Positions 1-6,753 of a stretch of 8,482 nt of DNA are shown piece after piece. This DNA is from Melioribacteraceae bacterium (GTDB lineage Bacteria; Bacteroidota; Ignavibacteria; Ignavibacteriales; Melioribacteraceae): the NCBI GenBank assembly GCA_026987055.1, contig JALSNL010000388.1:1-8482 (forward strand), in the 5' to 3' direction. The notes beneath the pieces were generated by a model that saw nothing but the letters and a program-made list of their open reading frames with translations, had not been told where the DNA came from and made no database searches. A program made the position numbers and the translations under genes. Numbering within the stretch: the stretch's first letter is position 1; each line of letters opens with the position of its first letter.

Positions 1-56
1 ATGGCAAATAAAGAAAAAAGAAAAATGATTACTAAAATATCGGTAAAAATACTCAT
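1..56 (-). CDS. N-terminus of an unidentified membrane protein (runs off the left edge)
   Basis: The start codon (CAT at 54-56 on the plus strand) overlaps the rpoN stop (53-55) as ATGA, the usual sign of translational coupling. The frame stays open to the window edge and reads MSIFTDILVIIFLFSLFA, i.e. a short polar start followed by an unbroken hydrophobic stretch of about 12 residues. This fits a signal anchor or first transmembrane helix of an inner-membrane protein. It is the third gene of the DUF3109-rpoN operon. Only 18 full codons are visible, so no family can be named. The reading frame, overlap geometry and hydrophobicity are seen directly. That it is a real gene is inference, supported by how often operon genes are joined this way. 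Confidence 0.6.
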   Translation of the reverse strand, partial: MSIFTDILVIIFLFSLFA

Positions 57-1507
57 AATTCCTTTCTAAGTCTTGCTACAGGAATTTTTAATTGTTCTCT
101 GTATTTTGCCACGGTACGTCTTGCAATATGAATTCCTTTTTCAACAAGAATTTTGGCAATTTTATCATCACTGTAAGGTTTGTTTTTCGTTTCGGAATCA
201 ATAATTTCTTTTATTAAAATTCTTATGTGCTTGTTAGATACTTCACTTCCGCCGTCCGTAGAAAGTCCTTCGCTGAAAAAATATTTTAATTCGTGAATTC
301 CTTGCGGACTTTGTACATATTTTCCGTTTACAACTCTGCTAATTGTTGAAATATCCATTCCTATTTCATCAGCAATATCTTTGTAAATCATAGGTTTTAG
401 AGCTTTGGGACCTTCTTCAAAAAATTGGTATTGCTTTTCGAGAATTGCTCTCATAATTTTCATTAACGTTTCTCTTCTTTGTTGAATGCAGGCAATAAAC
501 CATTTGGCGGATTCAAATTTTTCCCGTAAAAATTTATGTGTGTCTTTTTCAACTTTAGATATTTTTCGTTTCCTTTTTTTACTGTTAATCATTTCCAAAT
601 AAGTTTGGCTTATTGTAACAGAAGGAACGCTTCTGTCGTTTAATGTAATTATATAATTTCCATCTCGTTTTTCTATTATAAAATCGGGTGTTATTTGATT
701 TGTTTCATCGGCATCCAAACTTGTTGCTCCCGGTTTGGGATTAAGCTTTTGTATAAGATTCAAAGTTTTTTTAAGAGTATCTCTTGTTAAATCCAGTTTG
801 GTCTGAATTGCATCAAATCTTTTGTTTACAAAATCATCATAATGTTCACTTAAAATTTTCTCAGCTAAAAATGTATAATAGGTATCGTATGAAGAATTAC
901 GCAACTGCACAAGCAAGCATTCTTGTAGGTTTCTACAAGCAATACCAACCGGATCAAAAAGCTGGATTGTTTTAAGCACTTTTTCAGCATCTTTTAATGA
1001 AACTTCTACATGCTCGAATAATTTTAAATCTTCTACAATTTTGGATAAATCTTCCCGGAAATATCCGTCTTTATCCAAGCTGCTAATAATAACTTCTCCT
1101 AAAATAATTTGTTCTTCGGGCAAATCCGTCATGTGAAGTTGTTCCAGTAATCTTTCCGTATTGGAAATTTTCATAGGTGCTAGTGGGCGAGTTTTATCTT
1201 CCTCATCAGGACTTTTATTAACTCTGTCATTATCCAAATCACCATCATTCATAAAGTCTTCTACATCAAATTCATCATTGTTATCCGTTTGAATTTCTTC
1301 GCTTGAATCTTCCGGTGAACTATCCAGTTGCTCTTGAGTCATTTCATAATCTTCATCCAAAACTTCTTCTAAAACCGGATTCAGTTCAAGTTCGGTTTTA
1401 ATACGTTGTTCCATTGCCATTGTGTTTAATTGCAATAGTTTTTGATATTGAATTTGCTGTGGAGATAATTTTTGTTGTAATGAAAGTTTCTGGTGTAATG
1501 ATAGCAT
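53..1507 (-). CDS. rpoN: RNA polymerase sigma-54 factor RpoN
   Basis: Sigma-54 directs RNA polymerase to -24/-12 promoters, which open only when an AAA+ enhancer-binding protein hydrolyses ATP. All canonical parts are present in 484 residues. Region I (about 1-48) is Gln/Leu-rich (QQKLSPQQIQ) and receives the activator. Region II (about 49-108) is a strongly acidic linker dense in Asp and Glu. The core-binding domain follows (about 115-320, with LDKDGYF at 144-150). A helix-turn-helix region contains STISRVVNGKYV (387-398) and HELKYFF. The RpoN box ARRTVAKYRE lies at 462-471 and reads the -24 element. The length is normal for the family. The ATG start has an AAAGAG ribosome site 8 bases upstream, inside the end of the DUF3109 gene. 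Only 2 bases separate the two genes, and the stop overlaps the next start. No activator gene and no convincing -24/-12 site is visible in the window. Confidence 0.98.
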   Translation of the reverse strand: MLSLHQKLSLQQKLSPQQIQYQKLLQLNTMAMEQRIKTELELNPVLEEVLDEDYEMTQEQLDSSPEDSSEEIQTDNNDEFDVEDFMNDGDLDNDRVNKSPDEEDKTRPLAPMKISNTERLLEQLHMTDLPEEQIILGEVIISSLDKDGYFREDLSKIVEDLKLFEHVEVSLKDAEKVLKTIQLFDPVGIACRNLQECLLVQLRNSSYDTYYTFLAEKILSEHYDDFVNKRFDAIQTKLDLTRDTLKKTLNLIQKLNPKPGATSLDADETNQITPDFIIEKRDGNYIITLNDRSVPSVTISQTYLEMINSKKRKRKISKVEKDTHKFLREKFESAKWFIACIQQRRETLMKIMRAILEKQYQFFEEGPKALKPMIYKDIADEIGMDISTISRVVNGKYVQSPQGIHELKYFFSEGLSTDGGSEVSNKHIRILIKEIIDSETKNKPYSDDKIAKILVEKGIHIARRTVAKYREQLKIPVARLRKEL

Positions 1508-1509
1508 AT

Positions 1510-2073
1510 TTATTTCTCTTTAAAATTCTCTATTTTATTATAAAATTCTTTTCCATAAGCACGTTCAATTGGTGTTTTGCAAAATTCCAAAATGTTCAAT
1601 TTTGTTTTATTTCCTTTTTCCAAAGCCGGTTTGCAGTCGGAATATTCTTCGTATTTTAAAACATCTCCTCCAAAATCTACAACTCTAATTGGAAAGAGGT
1701 GGCAGGAAATTGGTTTTATAAAATCAATTTTCTTATCATTATAGGCTTTTTCAATTGCACATTTAGCAATATCACCTTCATAATAAACAAAAACACAATC
1801 TTCATCCCCAATGCTGCGTGTCATTAGTTCTTTATCTTTTTCTTCCCAAAATCCGTTTTTTTCTATTTCGTCAATACTTGTTTTGGACAAATATTCTTTT
1901 ACAATTGGAAGTATTTTATTAATAATGTCAATTTCTTCTTCTTTTAACGGAGCACCGTATTCACTTTTCATTGTACAGCAAGCACCTTTGCAAACTTCCA
2001 AATTGCAAGTAAAATGTGTTTTGGTAAGTTCTTTATCTACTAAAATGCCGTCAATATTATTATAATTTATCAT
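1510..2073 (-). CDS. DUF3109 family cysteine-rich protein
   Basis: This 187-residue cytoplasmic protein matches the DUF3109 pattern, a family of unknown function common in Bacteroidota. An N-terminal cysteine cluster reads CNLEVCKGACC, followed by YGAPL and an acidic stretch. Further single cysteines follow (DEDCVF, KCAIEK, SCHLFPIRV, SDCKP, EFC). The spacing resembles YkgJ-type CxxxxCxxxCC proteins thought to bind zinc or an iron-sulfur cluster, but metal binding here is inference. I place the start at ATG 2073. A TTG two codons upstream (2079) could add two residues, but ATG is the simpler choice. Neither has a strong ribosome site. It is the first gene of the operon with rpoN, 2 bases upstream of it. 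It is probably transcribed from the 158-base divergent spacer shared with the dehydrogenase. Its role relative to sigma-54 is unknown. Confidence 0.9.
   Translation of the reverse strand: MINYNNIDGILVDKELTKTHFTCNLEVCKGACCTMKSEYGAPLKEEEIDIINKILPIVKEYLSKTSIDEIEKNGFWEEKDKELMTRSIGDEDCVFVYYEGDIAKCAIEKAYNDKKIDFIKPISCHLFPIRVVDFGGDVLKYEEYSDCKPALEKGNKTKLNILEFCKTPIERAYGKEFYNKIENFKEK
1516..1521 (-). promoter_or_regulatory. Ribosome binding site of rpoN
   Basis: AAAGAG on the minus strand lies 8 bases before the rpoN ATG, within the last codons of the upstream DUF3109 gene. Ribosomes finishing that gene would pass over it, so the two products are probably translationally coupled. Confidence 0.5.
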
Positions 2074-2231
2074 AAACAATTCTTGGAATAATTTTTGCTA
2101 AGATAATGAAAAAAGAATTGGTTGTAAAGCAATAATTATTAGAGTTTTTCCAAAATTTAAATTATTTGTTATTCAAATATTCCTTTAATATTTTCTATTG
2201 TGCTTTTGAATAAAAAATATAGATTTTCCAG
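2074..2231. promoter_or_regulatory. Divergent intergenic region (DUF3109-rpoN operon / SDR gene)
   Basis: This 158-base, very AT-rich spacer separates two divergently transcribed units, so it should hold promoters for both. I could not single out a convincing -35/-10 pair or a -24/-12 site. The dehydrogenase ATG at 2232 has no clear Shine-Dalgarno sequence, which is common in Bacteroidota-like organisms. The promoter role is inferred from gene orientation only. Confidence 0.45.
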
Positions 2232-2996
2232 ATGAACTTTCAAAATAAAGTTGTTTTAATAACCGGGGCTTCAACAGGAATAGGAAAAGAATTATCAATT
2301 ATTCTTTCAAAACGAAATTGTAAGCTTATTTTAATTGCTCGCAGAATTGAGCTTTTAGATGGTTTGGTTTCAAAAATTTCCCACAATTCAAATTCGGAAT
2401 TTCTAACGTTAAAATGTGATGTTAGTAAAAAAGAAGAAGTAACCGAAGCTTATAAAAAATCAATTGATAAATTTGGGAAAATTGATATTGCAATTCTAAA
2501 TGCCGGTTTTGCAGAAAACATGAAAGCTGAGGAGTATAATTCCGAACTAGCCGAAACAACTTTTGGAACCAATGTATTTGGAATGATTTATTGGGTTGAA
2601 CAACTTTTGCCGGAGTTTATAAAAAGGCGAAACGGTTTTATTGTTGGAATTTCAAGTCTAGCAGATAATCGCGGGTTTTCCGGCAGTGGATTTTATTGTG
2701 CAAGCAAAGCTGCTGCATCGGTTTATTTGGAGGGTTTGCGTGTAGAGCTTGCCGAATTTAATATAAAAATTATTACGGTAAAACCGGGCTTTGTAAAAAC
2801 CCCAATGACTGATAAAAACGATTTTTATATGCCGTTTATTATGGAAGCAACTAAAGCTGCTGATATTATTATTAAAGGAATTGAAAAAGAAAAAAGAATT
2901 ATTCAATTTCCGTTTGCGGTTGTTTTTGTAACAAAACTTGTTGGTTTTTTACCCGGGAAAATATATGAGTTTTTTGCAAAGAAAAAAATTTTATAA
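2232..2996 (+). CDS. Short-chain dehydrogenase/reductase (SDR), classical type
   Basis: A 254-residue NAD(P)-dependent oxidoreductase with a Rossmann fold. Motifs appear in classical SDR order. The nucleotide loop TGASTGIG is at 11-18. Arginines at 37-38, after the second beta strand, suggest preference for NADP(H). CDV at 62-64 contacts the adenine ring, and NAG is at 90-92. Catalytic Asn114 is followed by Ser141/142 in GISS, then Tyr155 and Lys159 in YCASK. The PG-FVKTPM segment is the usual post-catalytic loop. The C-terminal 30 residues are hydrophobic with a lysine-rich end (FFAKKKIL), so the enzyme may lie against the membrane. The substrate cannot be read from sequence. The gene stands alone on its strand: the operon to its left diverges, and the gene to its right converges with only 13 bases between stops. 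Confidence 0.95.
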   Translation: MNFQNKVVLITGASTGIGKELSIILSKRNCKLILIARRIELLDGLVSKISHNSNSEFLTLKCDVSKKEEVTEAYKKSIDKFGKIDIAILNAGFAENMKAEEYNSELAETTFGTNVFGMIYWVEQLLPEFIKRRNGFIVGISSLADNRGFSGSGFYCASKAAASVYLEGLRVELAEFNIKIITVKPGFVKTPMTDKNDFYMPFIMEATKAADIIIKGIEKEKRIIQFPFAVVFVTKLVGFLPGKIYEFFAKKKIL

Positions 2997-3009
2997 CCAA
3001 AAACTTCTC

Positions 3010-3513
3010 TTAATAAATTTTATACTTTTCTATCATTTTATAAACTGATTTTCTAATACCCGGCGATAAAGATTTTAAATAGTGAGCTTGTGTAATTGAA
3101 ATAATTTCTTCGGATAATTCCGGATATTTTTTTGCAATTTTAGAAATAAACTTAAAAGCCACTACACGCACGGAAGAACTTTTGTTAACGTTTTCCCAAA
3201 TATTCATACAAGTATTAAAAAAAATTCCTTCATCTTCTTCCGTTAAATCCATTTGTAAAATAATTTTTATTAATTCTCTTTGATGTCCATCTTTTTTATC
3301 ATTTACAGCATCAATTATATTTTTTGTGTAACCTTTTATACGTAAATCGTTTTGTTTAACAAAATGTGTAAGCAACCATGCTGCGCGCCACGAATAAGGT
3401 TGTTCATCCGAAACAGCTAATTTAATAGCATCATTAAAATATTTCGGCGATGTTTCCATAATGGAGAGCATTTCCGGCTTGTTTGATTTGGATAAAACTT
3501 CTTTTATTTTCAT
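3010..3513 (-). CDS. Small HEAT/ARM-like helical protein, function unknown
   Basis: A 167-residue soluble protein with no signal peptide or membrane segment. The sequence reads as successive amphipathic helix pairs: 'SWRAAWLLTHFV', 'QRELIKIILQMDL', 'SVRVVAFKFISKIAKKYPEL', and a final helix containing 'SPGIRKSVYKMI'. The Arg-Ala-Ala-Trp motif and the spacing of helices resemble a short HEAT/ARM-repeat scaffold family found as hypothetical proteins in Bacteroidota. No catalytic residues stand out, so a protein-binding role is the most that can be inferred. The ATG at 3513 has no clear ribosome site. Its stop faces the dehydrogenase stop 13 bases away, and no terminator hairpin lies between them. 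It appears to be monocistronic. Confidence 0.8.
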   Translation of the reverse strand: MKIKEVLSKSNKPEMLSIMETSPKYFNDAIKLAVSDEQPYSWRAAWLLTHFVKQNDLRIKGYTKNIIDAVNDKKDGHQRELIKIILQMDLTEEDEGIFFNTCMNIWENVNKSSSVRVVAFKFISKIAKKYPELSEEIISITQAHYLKSLSPGIRKSVYKMIEKYKIY

Positions 3514-3778
3514 TAAGATTCTAAATATTTGAAATAATTATAATCAACTTTGCGTTGCTAGAAAAAACGGATATAAAATATGATAATGATTTTGAGGAAG
3601 AAATAATTATTGAAATAAAAAATCATCCGCTTTTTATATAAAGTTCCTATACTTAAAAGGAATTGGTTTTCGGATTAGCTTATATTTATGCTTGAACCTA
3701 ACATATTTTCGTAACAGGGAAAAGTAATTTTGATTCGGTAAAAAATTTTCCCGTTAAAAACAATGGCACAAGAGCAAA
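3514..3778. other. Spacer between HEAT-like gene and beta-helix gene
   Basis: This 265-base spacer should carry the promoter of the HEAT-like gene and the 3' end of the beta-helix transcript, both on the minus strand. It contains an open plus-strand frame without a start codon (3525-3641) and an inverted repeat at 3713-3755. No gene is supported here. Confidence 0.5.
3713..3755 (-). terminator. Candidate terminator hairpin after the beta-helix gene
   Basis: GGGAAAA (3717-3723) pairs with TTTTCCC (3746-3752). Pairing extends to AAC/GTT on the outside if one bulged A is allowed. The loop is 22 bases. It lies 24-66 bases past the stop of the beta-helix gene. There is no clean T-run after the stem on the transcribed strand, so this is at best an imperfect intrinsic terminator. 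Confidence 0.3.
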
Positions 3779-5851
3779 TTATTTTATTAAATTCATTTTT
3801 CTTATTTTATAAAAGTTATTCGCAGAGCTTTCCGATAAAGCCGTTATTGCGTAAAAGTAAACACCGGAAGTTAAATTACTTGCATCAAATTCGTAATTAT
3901 ACAAACCGGCATCAAGTTTTTGATTTACTAATTCGGCTACAACTTTGCCCAGTACATTATAAACATTAAGTTTTACATAACTTTTTTGAGGTAATGTAAA
4001 GGAGATTTGCGTAGTCGGGTTAAATGGATTCGGATAATTTTGTGATAATTTATATTCCGTTTTTATGCTCAGATTAACTGTTATAACATCAGAATATTTA
4101 AATGTGCCGTTAATATCAAGTTGCTTTAATCTGTAAAAGAATTTACCGGATGTAACTAAATAATCCGTAAATGTATAGTGTTTCGGAGAGTTACTGTTTC
4201 CATTTCCTTCAACAAAAGCAACCTTAGTCCAGTTACCTGTTTCCGATTTTTTTTCAACGTTAAAACCGTAATTATTAACTTCAGTAGCTGTTTCCCAATG
4301 TAATTTAATCTTATTTTCAAAAAAATCAGCTGTAAAAGAAACTAATTCGACCGGTAAACCGGAATTACTTTTTGATGCTTCCGAGGTATTTCCATAAGCT
4401 CCGATATTAACAATTCCACCGTTTGGGTCCGGTTCATTGCTATAATCTGAAGTTGCCATACCTGCATCAATACATTGACTTGTAACATCATCAACAACCC
4501 ACGTAGTACCGTTCCAACGTCCCGCCTCTGATTTAAGATGTAAATCTACCATGTTCGGGTCATTAGTAGTAATACCTGTCTCAAATAAAGGATCAACATA
4601 AATATCGCTACTGGACGAAGTGTTGTTATAGTTTCCATTTGTACAATTATAAACATCATTATTTTGAACAACAAATGTGTGGTCGGTACTTAAATTATTG
4701 ATTCCGTAATTATCGCAATTAGATATTATATTGTTTTGCACTTTTGTTTCATATCCGGTTTCCGTACCTTGACCGATTTCAAAAACAATACCGTCTTTTT
4801 CACTTCCTTCTATTGTATTGAATTCAATTAAAGTATTGTGTGCTCCGTGAATATGAATGCCGCCGTTTAGATAGTCGGCACTGCCTGCAGTGTTATTAAA
4901 AGTCTTAAAAATTTTATTATGATGAATGTGCACTCCGTTTTGATAATCTTTGGTTGTACCGGATTCCAAAACAATTCCTCCGGCTTTTCCATACACATAA
5001 TTATTATAAATTTCTGCCGAGCCAAGATTAACACCATCGTTTTCCAATAATATCCCGGCATATCCAGAAGCTACATCCGTTAAACTGTTCCCAATAGTAT
5101 TATCGTGAATAGTAACACCTGAACATTCTTCAAATCTTATTGCATCATTAGTTCTGGTACGATAAATTTCATTATTATAAGCTTCCAAGTTAGAAATACC
5201 AACAAGATATAAACCGTCATGTCCCGATGATTCCATAAAATTATTGTAAAATTTTACATCATGAGAAACAGTCCATGAATTACCCATTATTCTAACAAAA
5301 TCTCCATAACTATCATGCAATCTCATATCATGAACGTCAAAATTCTCAGTTAAATGTAAAAGTATCAATATATAATAAAAACCTCCCGTAGATGCCGATT
5401 GGTTTCCTGCTGTAAGCTCAAAACCGGCAATTTCAACATTCACCAAATCGTCGCTTGATTTTCCATAAATTTGATCTCCCAAATCACTTTCGTTTGCTCC
5501 ACCTTGCCAATACTCCGCACCTTTTTGAGCTAATAAAGGCTTGTTTTCCGGCCATTCCGCATTATCAACCACTTGAACTTTAGCCGTAGCATCACCTAAT
5601 AGCTTACAATTACTGGAAATAAGAATAGGTTCATCTATCCAAAATGTATTTGCTCCTTTTAAGTAAACAGTTGTGTAATCGGTATTTGAAACTACAAACT
5701 CTATTGCCTGGTTAATTTCTACTTGATCACTTGTGCCGTCACAATTGTAGTCACCGCTTCCGTCACCGGCAACATAAACGGTTGGTGGTGTTTGGGCATG
5801 AATGGCTGTAATTGTTGTAATTAAAAATATTAGAAATGGTAATTTCTTCAT
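3779..5851 (-). CDS. Secreted right-handed beta-helix protein with T9SS type A sorting domain
   Basis: A 690-residue exported protein. Residues 1-19 are a Sec signal peptide, with cleavage expected after IHA. Residues 25-50 hold VYVAGDGSGDYNCDGTSD then EINQAI, the N-terminal cap of pectate-lyase-3-like or disaggregatase-like beta-helices. It is Asp-rich and could bind calcium. Residues about 60-450 are repeating short coils (NNEIYRTRTNDAIRF, IHDNTIGNS, IHHNKIFKT, IEFNTIEGS), typical of PbH1 repeats. A DAG...EPDPNGG...NIGAYGNT segment closes the helix. Residues about 499-600 (LPVELVSFTA, HWETATEVNNYGF) form a fibronectin-III-like domain. Residues 605-690 are the T9SS type A tail. The expected path is Sec export followed by outer-membrane passage and surface attachment or release. 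A carbohydrate substrate is likely from the family, but no catalytic site can be assigned. Its ribosome site AGAAGGGG is good and the gene stands alone. Confidence 0.93.
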   Translation of the reverse strand: MKKLPFLIFLITTITAIHAQTPPTVYVAGDGSGDYNCDGTSDQVEINQAIEFVVSNTDYTTVYLKGANTFWIDEPILISSNCKLLGDATAKVQVVDNAEWPENKPLLAQKGAEYWQGGANESDLGDQIYGKSSDDLVNVEIAGFELTAGNQSASTGGFYYILILLHLTENFDVHDMRLHDSYGDFVRIMGNSWTVSHDVKFYNNFMESSGHDGLYLVGISNLEAYNNEIYRTRTNDAIRFEECSGVTIHDNTIGNSLTDVASGYAGILLENDGVNLGSAEIYNNYVYGKAGGIVLESGTTKDYQNGVHIHHNKIFKTFNNTAGSADYLNGGIHIHGAHNTLIEFNTIEGSEKDGIVFEIGQGTETGYETKVQNNIISNCDNYGINNLSTDHTFVVQNNDVYNCTNGNYNNTSSSSDIYVDPLFETGITTNDPNMVDLHLKSEAGRWNGTTWVVDDVTSQCIDAGMATSDYSNEPDPNGGIVNIGAYGNTSEASKSNSGLPVELVSFTADFFENKIKLHWETATEVNNYGFNVEKKSETGNWTKVAFVEGNGNSNSPKHYTFTDYLVTSGKFFYRLKQLDINGTFKYSDVITVNLSIKTEYKLSQNYPNPFNPTTQISFTLPQKSYVKLNVYNVLGKVVAELVNQKLDAGLYNYEFDASNLTSGVYFYAITALSESSANNFYKIRKMNLIK

Positions 5852-5858
5852 CCTATTT

Positions 5859-5866
5859 CCCCTTCT
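5859..5866 (-). promoter_or_regulatory. Ribosome binding site of the beta-helix protein gene
   Basis: AGAAGGGG on the minus strand is followed by a 7-base spacer and then the ATG at 5851. It is one of only two strong Shine-Dalgarno sites in the window and fixes the start, in agreement with the signal peptide. Confidence 0.7.
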
Positions 5867-5869
5867 TTT

Positions 5870-5895
5870 TTATCTTAATATTTTTAAAAAGATAA
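5870..5895. repeat. Inverted repeat in the 5' leader of the beta-helix gene
   Basis: TTATCTT (5870-5876) and AAGATAA (5889-5895) are perfect 7-base arms separated by 12 bases. They sit directly upstream of the ribosome site. This could be an operator or a leader hairpin, but short AT-rich inverted repeats arise easily by chance. Confidence 0.3.
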
Positions 5896-6753
5896 TCATT
5901 AAAATAATTTATTTATAAATCTTAATTGGGATTTTGTTTTCTTTCAAATAATAAAATATAATATTTTTTTAAAAAATTACTTTATGTAATTTAAGTAAAA
6001 ATATAGACAATAAGACTAAATCATCCCATTATTTGTTGACTAAAATTCTCTGTCTCCAGTTTGAACCAAAATTATACATTAGAATTTAGAAATTGTTTAT
6101 AAAACTCTAATATGCAATAAGTTAAAGAGACTTTTTAAGTTAACCATTCCTAATGCTTCGTATTAGAATAATTGCTTTTATTACAATAGTTTAGAGCTAT
6201 TCTGTTTTTCTATTGCATAATTCGGGTTGAATTATTTGTAGATGTACGCTAAAAAAAACTATTGTTTTATTTAGTGATTCAAATCACATTACATATAAAA
6301 TTTTTAGATATTTATAATTTAATACAAAAAAATGTAATAATTTTTTTAATGGTTAGACAGTATATAGAAACAGAAGCCACCCCAACCTTCCGTTTAACAA
6401 AATAGACGGCTTGTACTTCCTTTTGCCAATTGGGGCTGTTGTTTTTTGTGTAAGTAAGTTAAGAAAAAACAACGGATTATTATAATCAAATTAATATTAT
6501 TTCTAATTATTTTATCTCTAAAACTATCTTTTCCCTTTTCTATGCTATACAATATCCAAATTGATTTTTCTGCGAGAATCTGCGATCGGATTATTTTATT
6601 TTTATAATTCACCCCGGCAAAAAAACATCGGGCAGGCTAAATCCTCTCTTTCGTAAAGAGAGAACAAATTGAAAATCCGATCCCAGTTCCCTTTGGGAAA
6701 ACCAATTTGTTTAAAGTATATATAAAACTTTATTATCAATAAATTTGTATAAC
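5896..6753. other. Long gene-poor region with inverted repeats
   Basis: No convincing gene lies in this stretch. Positions 5896-6360 are extremely AT-rich with scattered short inverted repeats: a perfect 10-base pair ACAATAGTTT/AAACTATTGT at 6183-6192 and 6256-6265, and ATAATTC/GAATTAT at 6217-6223 and 6229-6235. From about 6361 to 6711 the composition shifts to a more mixed, less AT-rich one. This part holds CCCCAA/TTGGGG (6380-6385, 6430-6435), the direct repeat TCTGCGA-GAA-TCTGCGA near 6569, and a hairpin cluster at 6644-6732. A 72-codon open frame on the minus strand (6394-6612) has no family resemblance or good ribosome site. The patch looks like accumulated intergenic repeats or the remnant of a small element rather than coding DNA. 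Confidence 0.5.
6644..6732. repeat. Cluster of three adjoining hairpins downstream of the Ni-SOD gene
   Basis: Three inverted repeats stand side by side. The first is CTCTCTTT-CGT-AAAGAGAG (6644-6662), a perfect 8-base stem with a 3-base loop. Beginning at the very next base is AACAAATTG (6663-6671), paired with CAATTTGTT (6703-6711). It encloses TTCCC-TTT-GGGAA (6687-6699). One base later comes TAAAGT-N9-ACTTTA (6712-6732). The cluster starts 22 bases after the Ni-SOD stop on that gene's transcript. It could end that transcript, stabilise its 3' end, or be a structured repeat. No T-run follows any stem on the minus strand, so a simple intrinsic terminator is not supported. Confidence 0.5.

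Noticed and set aside
1..69. Plus-strand 22-codon frame starting at base 1 (MANKEKRK...)
   Set aside because: It is antisense to the rpoN end and to the coupled membrane-protein start, which explains this DNA better. Its lysine-rich start is a by-product of the AT-rich complement.
784..975. Plus-strand open frame inside rpoN
   Set aside because: Fully antisense to the conserved sigma-54 core-binding domain; no ribosome site or family resemblance.
1414..2065. Two plus-strand open frames with hydrophobic or serine-rich translations
   Set aside because: Antisense to the rpoN start and to the DUF3109 gene, both of which show clear family motifs. The apparent hydrophobicity comes from T-rich complements of lysine codons.
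2658..2906. Minus-strand open frame within the dehydrogenase gene
   Set aside because: Antisense to the YCASK active-site region of a clear SDR; Asn/Phe-rich shadow.
3763..3969. Plus-strand open frame starting MAQEQIILL
   Set aside because: Antisense to the T9SS sorting domain of the beta-helix gene, which is unmistakable on the other strand.
4867..5061. Second minus-strand frame inside the beta-helix gene
   Set aside because: Out-of-frame shadow of the beta-helix repeats with no independent start signal.
5533..5550. GG-N9-GC sequence on the minus strand near TTGGCA, resembling a sigma-54 -24/-12 promoter
   Set aside because: Spacing is one base short of the required GG-N10-GC and it lies inside the beta-helix coding sequence. 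No other convincing sigma-54 site was found despite rpoN being in the window.
6394..6612. 72-codon open frame on the minus strand starting MNYKNKIIRSQ
   Set aside because: No recognisable family and no ribosome site. It crosses the TCTGCGA direct repeat and half of the CCCCAA/TTGGGG inverted repeat, and its composition follows the local repeats. More likely repeat-derived noise than a gene.
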